Positions 24,001-32,129 of a stretch of DNA of 32,129 nt are shown piece after piece. Source of the DNA: Proteromonas lacertae (lineage: Eukaryota > Sar > Bigyra > Opalinata > Proteromonadidae); contig NGBS01000070.1 of assembly GCA_002245135.1 (NCBI GenBank), forward strand, positions 1-32,129. Direction: 5' to 3'. The first letter of the stretch is position 1; every line of letters starts with the position of its first letter. Below the pieces are notes generated by a model. It searched no databases. It saw only the letters and a list, made by a program, of their open reading frames with translations, and had not been told where the DNA came from. The translations under genes were made by a program, and so were the position numbers.

Positions 24001-24359
24001 TTTCATTAAACCTATCAAGTATTCTATGAATGTAATTCATTTTTTTAATATAAATAGATATTGGAATGAGCGAGAAAGGATTAGAAATGATAATAGAAAG
24101 ATTGAGAGACTATGTACCACTAAATAACCTAAATTTAAAAGGAAATGAATTAGATGAAAGAGAATTGAGAATGATGACACTAAACAGAGATTTTTTGGAG
24201 ATTTTGGATGAATTATCAATAACAGTGAAAGAGAATATAGATCAATCAGAATTAAAATCATTTTTAGAGATATTATCTTCAATTAGGATGATTAAATTAG
24301 ATGGAATATCAGAAGAAATGAAGAAAAAATTATCCAAAGAATTCTTAAATGTAGAATAA
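21059..24359 (+). CDS. Pseudokinase fused to leucine-rich repeats
   Basis: Eight exons (21059-21136, 21164-22550, 22585-22995, 23025-23180, 23211-23378, 23408-23749, 23776-24018, 24058-24359) encode 1,028 residues with no frame break. Residues 1-270 have a protein-kinase fold: a possible beta-3 lysine in NILKIL, a catalytic loop reading VGNLKSSN instead of HRDLKxxN, a DFG motif reading DLF, then SPEEL (APE), VIWSIGCIFYEM and KLPF. The catalytic Asp is replaced by Asn, so it is probably a pseudokinase. A linker of about 150 residues is followed by about 20 LRRs of type LxLSNNNIxxxGLKxL up to the end. No signal peptide or transmembrane segment is visible, so it is likely cytosolic. The LRR introns are phase 1 and sit at the same codon as those of the giant BTB gene. 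The left-edge relic at 1-709 is its closest relative here. Confidence 0.88.
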
Positions 24360-24439
24360 ACACATATTACAGGTGGACATGGATGTAACGTTTTTTGAAT
24401 TATAAAGAAGTGTAATTAATAAAACTAACTACAATATAA

Positions 24440-24518
24440 ATAGCAATAATTATCTATATTTCGATGCATTTTTGATAATGATGGTAACTGATAGTGCTCT
24501 CACTCAATTAAATGTTTT
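24440..24518 (-). pseudogene. Relic first exon of a second tetraspanin gene
   Basis: Read on the minus strand this segment matches the first exon of the intact gene (26230-26304), including the run encoding TxSYHHY and the IIIA segment. The start codon is replaced by TTG, an in-frame stop follows, and nothing recognisable as exon 2 lies beyond it. The rest was probably lost where the pseudokinase-LRR gene ends at 24359. The upstream part (24519-24617) is better conserved than the exon. It lies just past the 3' end of the intact gene in the same orientation, as expected for a truncated tandem duplicate. Confidence 0.7.
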
Positions 24519-24617
24519 TAAATAAAAAATCTATTTGTTTTTAAATAAATAGATATATCAGTTATTTATAGCCTCATCAAAATGAAACGAATATAAATTC
24601 GATAATCTTAGAAAAGA
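24519..24617 (-). repeat. Direct repeat copy 1: duplicated tetraspanin promoter
   Basis: About 100 bases that nearly match 26316-26412. On the minus strand the shared block carries CGTTTCATT, GGCTATAAAT (24564-24573) and an inverted repeat ATCTATTT ... AAATAGAT (24529-24554). It stands upstream of the relic exon, as copy 2 stands upstream of the live gene. Confidence 0.85.
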
Positions 24618-24762
24618 GAATTAGATTATTATAATAACATATATACATAATATTCTACATAACGTAACAATAATAAGTATAGATAATCATATAATCTTGT
24701 AAATAACAACACATAATACATTTATATCATATTTATGTTATATTCATTATAACTATTGTTAA

Positions 24763-26304
24763 TTAATTATATTCTTCATTCAATAAGAAACTCTGACTTC
24801 GATATTCATTCACCAATTCTTCATATCCAAGTTTTATCAAAAGTCTTTCAAATTCTTGTCTTTTCTCTCTTTCTTTTTGTAATGTGGATAATTTAAAACA
24901 ACATCCACACATCTAATAATCAATAATAAATAGTTTTTATACAAGTATAATAATATATGCAATGAATATCATTACATCTATATAAATGCTATAATTTATA
25001 TAAGTTCTAGAAAGAACAGCTCTTACATATTCATTAATATTTTTACAATCATTTTCATCTAAAAAATCACACTAGATTCATAACATATATTAACATATAT
25101 TATTTATTATACTTTACTAGATGAAATATGATTTATACAACAACTATCAAATGTTTCAGAAAAATTTGAAATATTACTTTCGCTAAATAGAAAGTAAATG
25201 CCAAATATAATAATAATTAAAATGATCACATGTTTCAATGCAATATAACCTTTCTTCTTGTTTTCTTGCAATTTTGTCATTATTATTTTGAAATTTATTG
25301 AATATATTAATAAAACAATTGAAAAAATTAATTTGCATATGTAAATATTCTTTGATAATAGATTATAACCAATTATAAATGTTCGATATAATTCATATGA
25401 ACTCCATCCAATTAAAATTACACATATAAACTAAAATATATTCATATAAAATATACACTCAATAATCCTGAACAATAATATAATTTTCTATTATAAATTG
25501 ATAAATCTATAGTTTTGAAACAACTCCTCTCATGTGGATTTTTCATTAATTCTTCTCTAACAGATCTAATTTCTTTAGTGTTAATCTTGTTGTATAGTTT
25601 TTTTAATTTTTCATTTTCTATTGTTTCTTGAGATATTCTACCTTCATATTTTAACAATTTTTTAGTTACATAACCATAAAATACCTACCCAATATATGAA
25701 TAACATATATATATATATACTGTTAAAAATCCACTTATTACTAAATATAATGTATTTATAATAAAAAAATAATATACAACTCCATAAAACTGATAGCTTG
25801 CTATATATAATGATTCACATCCATATTTCTCCATAAAATCACATTTATTAGAATGTGTAGTATTTCCACAACATAATGTCATTGTATTATTTATATTCTC
25901 ATTTGTAAGATATTTTGTTGATGTGGTACTACCATATATCATTACAATATATGTGACAATTAGAGGCAAAATAGAACAACAAGCATTTCTGGAAGATATC
26001 GCTTTTGAAGCATAAGATTCTCCATAATAAATAAGTAATAGCATTGATATTAGTGTATAAATCATTCCTATTAGAGGATATACTCCTAATGCTTTTGGAA
26101 TTAAGTTAAAACCTATTCTTTTACAATTTAAAAATAAAAATACCCATTGATGATTTATTGAATAAAATTATTCCATAACTTAATAATATCAAACACCAAA
26201 TCTACATTTTATAAAATCTTTAAGTATACTAAATTAACAGCAATTATGACATATTGTCCAATACATCTTGGATAATGATGGTAACTAGTAGTACTATCTC
26301 TCAT
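24763..26304 (-). CDS. Double tetraspanin-like protein (two four-helix units)
   Basis: Seven exons (26230-26304, 26144-26201, 25721-26112, 25457-25684, 25113-25430, 24943-25071, 24763-24912) sum to 449 residues plus stop with no break. Unit 1: TM1 CIGQYVIIAVNLIWCLILL, TM2 MIYTLISMLLLIYYG, TM3 ILPLIVTYIVMIYG, a loop with LCCGNTTHSNKCDFMEKYGC (the tetraspanin CCG ... C ... GC pattern), and TM4 VVYYFFIINTLYLVISG. A basic linker of about 90 residues follows. Unit 2 repeats the plan: TM5 LLSFICVILIGW, TM6 IYICKLIFSIVLLIYS, TM7 VIILIIIIFGIYFLF, a shorter loop with CC ... KCDFLDENDC, TM8 MIFIAYIIILMCGCC, then a charged tail. Juxtamembrane cysteines such as MCGCC are commonly palmitoylated in tetraspanins. 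Tetraspanins organise membrane complexes. The second loop keeps CC but lacks the G. The ATG at 26302-26304 is in frame with a typical tetraspanin N-terminus. Confidence 0.82.
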
Positions 26305-26315
26305 TTAAGAGATTT

Positions 26316-26412
26316 AAAATAAAAAATCTATTTGTTTTTAAATAAATAGATATGTCAGTCATTTATAGCCTCATCATAATGAAACGAAAATAAATTCGAT
26401 AACCTTAGAAAA
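26316..26412 (-). promoter_or_regulatory. Tetraspanin gene promoter (direct repeat copy 2)
   Basis: This block directly upstream of the tetraspanin start is repeated at 24519-24617. It holds a TATA-like GGCTATAAAT (26361-26370, about 57 bases from the ATG), an inverted repeat with 8-bp arms (26326-26351) between that box and the start, and a CGTTTCATT motif further up. Better conservation than in the adjoining exon suggests either selection or chance. The TATA function is inferred. Confidence 0.55.
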
Positions 26413-26578
26413 AACGAATATAATGACATACTTTCCATAATATCATATTTTAGAATGGATTAATTAATAAAGAAGAATTATAATAATTAATAATATTCAA
26501 TAAACTATACAAATTACTCATTATTCTTTAAATATTATTTTACAACAAACAATAATATAATATAAAGAAATATTAAAA

Positions 26579-28004
26579 CTAAATAAGAGATAATTGACTA
26601 CTGAACATATGATCAGAATGAAAGGCTTTCTGCAATTCTTGAACCAATACTTGATATATCTTATAATATTCCATTATATCTCCTCGACCTTTACGTATTT
26701 CGATCATGTATAATTCATTACTAATTAAATAGATTTGAACTGGAATATTTATCGGTTTTACTCCTTTCACTACTATCTCATATTTATAACTATCTTTACT
26801 AATACTTTCAAAATGTAAATTTTCAGTATTATTTACTACATTCTCTAATATATGAATTATTGAATTTGGATCTTTAGATGACATTATATAAGTATTTCGA
26901 TTAAATGTCTCTGTATCATTCTTTGTTATTAGTTTATTCAATAAATTGGTAGTAAAAGCATTGACTATATCAAATCCAGTTAGTTTCGTTATACTGTGAG
27001 TATTTTCATCTTTCTCTTCTGCTGTAATATCTGTTATTGCTTCATCTACACCATGAGATTTACTATCACCTGCTTTAGATTCATTCATTTTACTATCACT
27101 TATTACTACATTTGGCTATTTAATAATATATTATTAATAATATAACAATATACAATATAATCAGGTCCTTTCTTCATCCAAGGATGTTCTTTAATCATTG
27201 CAATTGTATATCTTTTCTCTGGATCAGGGTTTAATATACATCTTACTAAATCAGCACCTTCTTTAGAAAACCATCTTGGCATTGAATATTCAGCATTTTG
27301 AATCTTTCGGAATAAATCACTTATATTCTCTTCATCAAAGGGTAAATATCCTGCCATTAATACGTATAATATCACTCCCATTGACCATACATCAGCTTTC
27401 TTACCATCATACCCTTTGTCTAGTAACACTTCTGGAGCTACATAATTGGGAGTACCACACGTTGTATGAAGTAATACTGGATTAGATTCATCGACTGGAG
27501 CTGTATAAAAGTTACTCAAACCGAAATCAGAGATTTTTAGGTTTAATTTATCATCTAATAAAAGATTCTCAGGTTTTAAATCTCTATGACAAATTCCTTG
27601 GGAATGACAGTATTCTACACCATTAATTAGTTGAGTAAAGTAAAAACGAGCTTCTGGTTCTTTTTAATCTTCCTTCTGCTACAATTTTGTCGAATAATTC
27701 ACCACCCGTTACTAATTCCAGTACAATAAATATTTTTGTTTTGCTGGCTAGCACTTCAAGTAGATTTACCACATTAGCGTGTCTAATCATTTTCATAATG
27801 GAGATTTCACGTTTTATTTGAGTGCCCATTTTTTGTTTTTGAATTTTATCTTTTTCTAAGATTTTAATTGCAACTTTTTCACCTGTTTCAGTATCTACAG
27901 CAATTTTAACTCTAGAAAATAAATATTATTGCAAGAAATACTTGCCCAAATGTTCCTTCTCCCAATGTTCTACCAATCTCATATTTACCCACTCTTCTTG
28001 CCAT
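26579..28004 (-). CDS. CIPK/SnRK3-like serine/threonine protein kinase
   Basis: Exons 27942-28004, 27154-27911 and 26579-27115 encode about 451 residues. Kinase motifs in order: GRTLGEGTFG, AIKIL, CHRDLKPENLLL, DFGLSNF, TTCGTPNYVAPEV, DVWSMGVILYVLMAGYLPF and an HPWM end. The C-terminal third has a NAF-like GFDIVNAF, then SSKDPNSIIHILENV and LYMIEIRKGRGDIMEYYKIY, which match the PPI/KA1 region of CBL-interacting kinases. Such kinases are activated by calcineurin B-like calcium sensors; the NAF motif is degenerate, so that partner is inferred. AMPK-related kinases are the alternative. Two single-base surpluses break the frame: a GGG run in the glycine loop at 27945-27947 and an A5 run (27661-27665) just before the EPEARFYF helix. 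Removing two bases makes the exon sum divisible by three and restores invariant motifs, so these are probably consensus errors. Confidence 0.92.
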
Positions 28005-28035
28005 TAAGATGAAGAATTCTTAAAAAAACTATAAT

Positions 28036-28057
28036 TTTCAAGCTTTTTGGCTTGAAA
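28036..28057. promoter_or_regulatory. Inverted repeat upstream of the kinase gene
   Basis: Perfect 8-bp arms TTTCAAGC / GCTTGAAA around a 6-base spacer, 32 bases upstream of the kinase start and about 80 bases past the Prp17 stop, both on the minus strand. A TCAAGCTTTGAA-like variant occurs near 30210, upstream of the UNC-93-like gene. It could be a factor-binding site or the end of the Prp17 transcript. Confidence 0.4.
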
Positions 28058-28141
28058 TGTATTTTGAAAATTCTTTTTTATTCTTTATAGAATTGTTAAA
28101 ACAAACAAGAAAATATTATAATAACAGATATGTTAATAAAT

Positions 28142-30170
28142 CTATCCGAAAAGCTTAATTGTAGAATCCCAACCACAAGTTGCGACATAATTTGGTTGAA
28201 TAGGATGCCACTGCATTCAACACACACTGAATTCTTATGAGCTACGATTTTTCTAGTTATTTTTGCGGTTTTGTGATCCCAAAAGAATAATGTGCCAGTT
28301 CCGTCTCCAGAACAAACATATTGACCATCTGGTGATATATCTAATCCACAATTATAACCAGAAACATGATGACCTCTGAATCCTTTTTTGGATTGATATC
28401 TAACAGTATCTGTACAACTAAATACAACAATCTATCATATAATATATATAATATGTGTATATATACTCTATTATCCATTGCTTGACCTAATATTTGTTTT
28501 TCATTAGGATGAGCTTTCAATCTATTTAAATGATTATAATATAATATTAATATATATAAATTCATACATATGGAATAACATTCAACGTAGAATCAGTAAT
28601 AATTCTAATAGGCGCAGAAACTCTAAAATCCCATGCAATTACCTTCCTATCATCACCAGAAGTGATAAAATGTTTATTTTCTTCATAAAATGTAATAGTA
28701 TTGACAGAACCTTGATGATATTCATAATTCATTAAAACAGTATTCATTCTAACATCATATTGTAATATCTTCTTATTTGCTGAACCAACTAATAATATGT
28801 TATTATCTTCAGGATAATAAACACAACATTGAGGACTAGAACCATGATATAAACTCTGTAAACATTTTCCTGTCTCAGTATCCCATATTTTGATAGTTTT
28901 ATCTAAGGATAATGATGTAAAATGTTTTCCATCATTATCAAAGTTTACTTCTCTTACACCTGTGATATGACCTGAATAAGTTCGTTTGCATTGTTTATCA
29001 TTCATTACATCCCATATTTTAACCTAATAATAATAACAATAATAATAATAATATATACAGTTCCATCCATTGAACCTGATAATAATAAGTTACCATACTG
29101 TGGGAAAAACTTAATACTATTCACACCTTTAGTATGGCCATTACTAATTATAATATTAAAATAAAATAAAATAAAAACAAATTATTTATAATAATATTAT
29201 ACAATATATGAATGCATTGTTTTGGTATATAACAATCATGTTCTACTCTATATGTTCCTATTGGCTGTATCCATGATTTTCCACTACTATTATCATTTTC
29301 TCCACCATGCCATTCAGTTGTACATTCATTGGGAGTTAAACCGATTTGTTTCTTCACTTTATTTTTCATCGGATTTGTTATTATTTTCTTTGTTCTGTTT
29401 ATTGATATATTTCTCATAATTCTTTTGTTGTTCTTCTGTCATTGTTCCTTTCTCTATATCAGGAATTCTTTCTTCTTCATCACCTTCATAATCAGCCCAA
29501 GGTCCTTTATAATTTTCAACATCACAGCTACATTATTAATTAAATAGAATAATATATATATAATACGATCTCCTGGGGTAATTTTCGTTTTTTTGGCTTA
29601 ATTATATCAGCAAATGCACCAGATGTGAAAGCTGTTTTACCACAGTATTTCTTTATATTCTGTGAATCTCCAATCATTTGGTTTCCTGTTGGATCTAAGC
29701 CATAACCAAAATTGTGAAATGTGTACATTTGTTCTTTGAAGTGTATATCTTCCATTTCTGTATTCTATTTTAATAAAAATAATATAGAGAGTGAATTTAT
29801 ACTTGAATATAACCATTGTGTGTGTTTTTCTGTAATTCTTCTACAGAATTATATCCAGGTTTTGCTGGACCTATGATAAAACTATAATCTTTTGATAAAT
29901 ACCTGAACAGCAGCTGACATTTCATCGTAAGTGTTATTTGCATATATTGTACTTTGTCCTACATTTGTATATTGCTTTTCAAACTAAAAATAAATTATAA
30001 TTAAATAAAATAATACTGGATCAGTAATATCTACATCAGGTGCTGAATTAATTTTGATTTTAATAGTACTGGTTTTAAACTACTATTTTTGTTTGTTCTG
30101 AATTGTTATCATCACCATAACCTTGTAAAGATCCATTTAAAGCAATTTTAAAATTATGGTTATTGAAAAC
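28142..30170 (-). CDS. PRP17: Pre-mRNA splicing factor Prp17/CDC40
   Basis: A WD40 protein with the Prp17 layout. The N-terminal part has [28 protein letters not shown] and [14 protein letters not shown] repeats then start at [18 protein letters not shown], with [76 protein letters not shown] and the final [14 protein letters not shown] before TAG at 28142-28144. Prp17 acts in the second step of splicing, which suits a genome with this many introns. Introns of 24-60 nt are clear in the WD part. The frame is interrupted at five or more places: near 28212, 29362-29366 (T5), 29575 (G4), 29890-29910 and in the first exon (30060-30140). Most lie at homopolymers and conserved text continues on the other side, so consensus error is likelier than a dead gene. 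The exact start is unsettled. Confidence 0.9.
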
Positions 30171-30266
30171 AGAATGGTTATTTTTTGGTTGAAATACCAA
30201 GTCTTGTCAAGCTTTGAAGGTTTGTGTTTCAAGATCATTGATTTTTAATCCAACAGATCAACGACA

Positions 30267-31672
30267 ATGTCTACAACTACAGCATTATTACCAACCAATG
30301 AAGAAAGTGGTGCAAAAGCTGGAAATAAATATTTAAGAGCCAACAATATAATGAGTTTAGGCTTTTTTGGTATTTTCTTTGCATTCAACACTGTTCAAGT
30401 ATAAATTATTTTTTGTCTATTTGTACAGGCATTTCAAAGTCAACTTAATGAAACTTTAGGTTATATTTGCCTTGGTTGTTTATATGGAGCTTTTACATTA
30501 GTTGCTATTATTGGTCCAAAGATTGTAGATATGATTAGTCCAAAGTATATCCCAAATGAATTAACTTTTATAGATGGGCAATGATTGGAGGAGGTATTCC
30601 ATACGTATTAGTTATGCTTGCTAATTTATACCCTAAAGATTACATTTTAATCCCAGCTAATATATTAACAGGCATTGGAGCAGCAATTATTTGGAATGGA
30701 GAAGGTGTGTATGTAGGTAGATGTGCTTTACATTATTCACAAGTAACAGAGGGAGTTTGTATATATAATTTATTATTATTTTATCATAGCTCCTGAAGGT
30801 GCAACTTCAATATTTAATGGCAGATTCTTCGCTGTTATGCAATTCACAGGAACAACAGGTACATTAATTGGTAGTTTAATTTTATCATTATTTGATAATA
30901 GAAACGTATATATAAATATTTTAAAATTAATTAGATTATGTTTGGTGTAATGGCAGCAGCAGCAGTATTAGGAATCATCGCCATATTCTTCTTACCGATG
31001 TACCAGCCCCGAACACGTAGAAAGCCAAAAAGAGTAGGTGTAGCTGAAACATTAACATTAGTCATAAAATCAAGAATTATGCAATTAATGATTCCCGTTA
31101 TATTCTTCAATGGTATGTCTTTAGGTTATATGTTCTCCGATTTCATGAAGTTCATTGCAGGAGCTGTAGTTGGTTCAAATCACAGTGGTTTTGTTATTGC
31201 TACTTTCTATTTAGTCAATTCAATTGCTTCATACTTTTTTGGTAAAATTGCTTCAACTTCATTTGGTAGAAAAGGATTATGTATGGTTGCTACTGCATGT
31301 GTATTAGTATTTACTGGATTATTAACTATTTGGAATGAACCAGATTATAATAATAATTTCTTAGGATATTTCGTTACAATTTCATTATCATGTTTATTTG
31401 GATTAGGAGATGCTGTTTGGGAAAGTCAAGTTCCTGCTATTTTACAATCTATTTATGATGATGATGTAGATATTAATGCAGCTGTTTCGAATTATAAAAT
31501 GTGGCAATCTCTTGGTTTTACTTGTCAATTTGTGATTGGTATTTTCTTAAAGAAAGCAAGTCAATTCTGGATTAAATCATTGATTTTAGTTATTTTACAA
31601 GCTGTTAGTGCTGTTTTCTTGTTCTATTTACATTATAAAGTTGCTTCTCTGATAAAAGTTCACCTACTTTAA
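30267..31672 (+). CDS. UNC-93-like MFS membrane protein
   Basis: Five exons (30267-30398, 30429-30544, 30574-30758, 30790-30905, 30935-31672) encode 428 residues, about the usual length of fungal and plant UNC-93-like (DUF895) proteins, with about 11-12 membrane helices. Typical features: an early LGFFGIFFAFNTVQAFQSQL segment, LGYICLGCLYGAF, NILTGIGAAIIWNGEGVYVGR (family signature), TEGxSPEGATSIFNG, and LFGLGDAVWESQVPAIL in the C-terminal half. Animal UNC-93 regulates potassium channels; the role in microbes is unknown. The TAA at 31670-31672 may not be the true end: another frame downstream encodes DKSSPTLRESLMDD up to 31725, a plausible hydrophilic tail, so a one-base offset near 31655 is possible. 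The first intron ends CAG rather than TAG. Confidence 0.86.
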
Positions 31673-32018
31673 GAGAGTCTTTGATGGATGATAAGATGAT
31701 GCCACAAACAACAGGTGGTAATTAATTCTTTTGTCTTACTTAACAAGAATTATCTTCTTTATTTTTTTTATTTGTTCGTGTTATTAACATAAATAAGTGA
31801 AAATAATGAGTAATAGAGTAGATGTAAAAAAAAAAATCAGTTGAAACGGATTAATATTTTGAAACTTCAAAATATTTAAAATCATGTTTTGATTGGATAC
31901 TAATCAAAAATATCTCAGATAACCAATAAGAATAACAATTAGAGTATAAAAATAGTTTAATTGGATATTTTCAAAATAGTTTGAAAGATCTTCATTGAAT
32001 TTAGTAATTCTTATCAAA
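31673..32018 (+). promoter_or_regulatory. Intergenic region with two inverted repeats
   Basis: No gene beyond the possible UNC-93-like tail (to 31725). Upstream of the last gene lie two consecutive inverted repeats: AATATTTTGAA / TTCAAAATATT with a 2-base spacer (31853-31876) and TTTTGATT / AATCAAAA with a 7-base spacer (31887-31909). A third stretch (31950-31985) repeats related ATTTTCAAAATAGTTTGAAA text. Regulatory use is inferred from position. Confidence 0.45.
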
Positions 32019-32129
32019 ATGCGATTTGAGATAAAGAAATCAGTAATTTGTTTATTATTGATGAATTATTTGATGGCTGCTTCATGTCCTAACATGTGTA
32101 GTGGTCATGGAAGTTGTGGTAAAGGAGGA
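32019..32129 (+). CDS. Secreted EGF-like protein, N-terminus only
   Basis: The window ends 37 codons into this frame. It begins with a basic n-region and hydrophobic core (MRFEIKKSVICLLLMNYLMA), a good signal peptide, followed at once by CPNMCSGHGSCGKGG, the spacing of a microbial EGF-type module (CxxxCSGHGxCxxG). Such modules usually occur in several copies in secreted or surface adhesive proteins. The rest lies outside the window, so copy number and any membrane anchor are unknown. Confidence 0.65.
   Translation, partial: MRFEIKKSVICLLLMNYLMAASCPNMCSGHGSCGKGG

Noticed and set aside
21059-24359. NLR-type immune receptor
   Set aside because: No NB-ARC or NACHT P-loop is present; the N-terminal domain is kinase-like and catalytically altered.
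28208-28224. A 17-nt intron (GTG...CAG) to explain the Prp17 break
   Set aside because: It would remove a conserved WD40 strand and lacks the GTAT...TAG ends and 24+ nt size of all other introns. The similar 11-nt option at the LRR break near 4240 is even less credible.
1-32129. Ciliate origin, suggested by 25-35 nt GTA...TAG introns and high AT
   Set aside because: TAA and TAG end conserved proteins at the right place (GTPase, SR-beta, tetraspanin) and Gln is written CAA/CAG, so a reassigned ciliate code does not fit.
1-32129. tRNA, rRNA, CRISPR, transposon or virus-like element
   Set aside because: No cloverleaf, rRNA core, regular spacer array, terminal repeats, transposase, reverse transcriptase or capsid-like frame was seen by eye on either strand.

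Overview
This window looks like nuclear DNA of an AT-rich, probably flagellated single-celled eukaryote. Genes are packed tightly on both strands and broken by very short introns, mostly 24-50 nt, nearly all starting GTAT or GTA and ending TAG. TAA, TAG and TGA all behave as normal stops, so the code is the standard one. The eukaryotic machinery (kinesin, SRP receptor, spliceosomal WD40 factor, BTB/BACK, tetraspanin, CIPK-type kinase) excludes a prokaryote, but I cannot name the lineage. No tRNA, rRNA, CRISPR array, virus-like element or transposon was seen.

Layout. 1-709 (+) is the frame-broken tail of an LRR gene whose intact relative lies at 21059-24359. 804-8514 (-) is a giant multi-exon gene: two BTB domains, BACK, then alternating ARM-like and LRR blocks. 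8868-9659 (-) is an FkbM-type methyltransferase. 9936-10845 (-) is an unknown 272-aa protein, divergent from a Ygr210-type Obg/YchF-related GTPase (10928-12292, +). 12371-16487 (-) is a kinesin-4-like motor with an unusual tail carrying two TPPP/p25-alpha-like motifs. It is divergent from two tandem SRP receptor beta paralogues (16601-17577 and 17727-18597, +). 18702-20912 (-) is an unknown 657-aa protein. 21059-24359 (+) is a pseudokinase fused to LRRs. 24763-26304 (-) is a double tetraspanin, with the relic of a second copy of its promoter and first exon at 24440-24617. 26579-28004 (-) is a CIPK/SnRK3-like kinase. 28142-30170 (-) is Prp17/CDC40. 30267-31672 (+) is an UNC-93-like membrane protein. 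32019-32129 (+) starts a secreted EGF-like protein cut by the window end.

Most genes are unrelated housekeeping genes packed side by side. The accessory-looking part is the LRR set: the BTB-BACK-ARM-LRR gene, the pseudokinase-LRR gene and the left-edge relic share one LRR type and one intron position, so they look like one locally expanding family. Single-base frame offsets, many at homopolymers, cluster at 1-4.3 kb and 27.6-30.2 kb, while 4.3-27.1 kb is almost clean. Because they hit invariant motifs of essential genes, I read those on the right as consensus errors rather than gene death.
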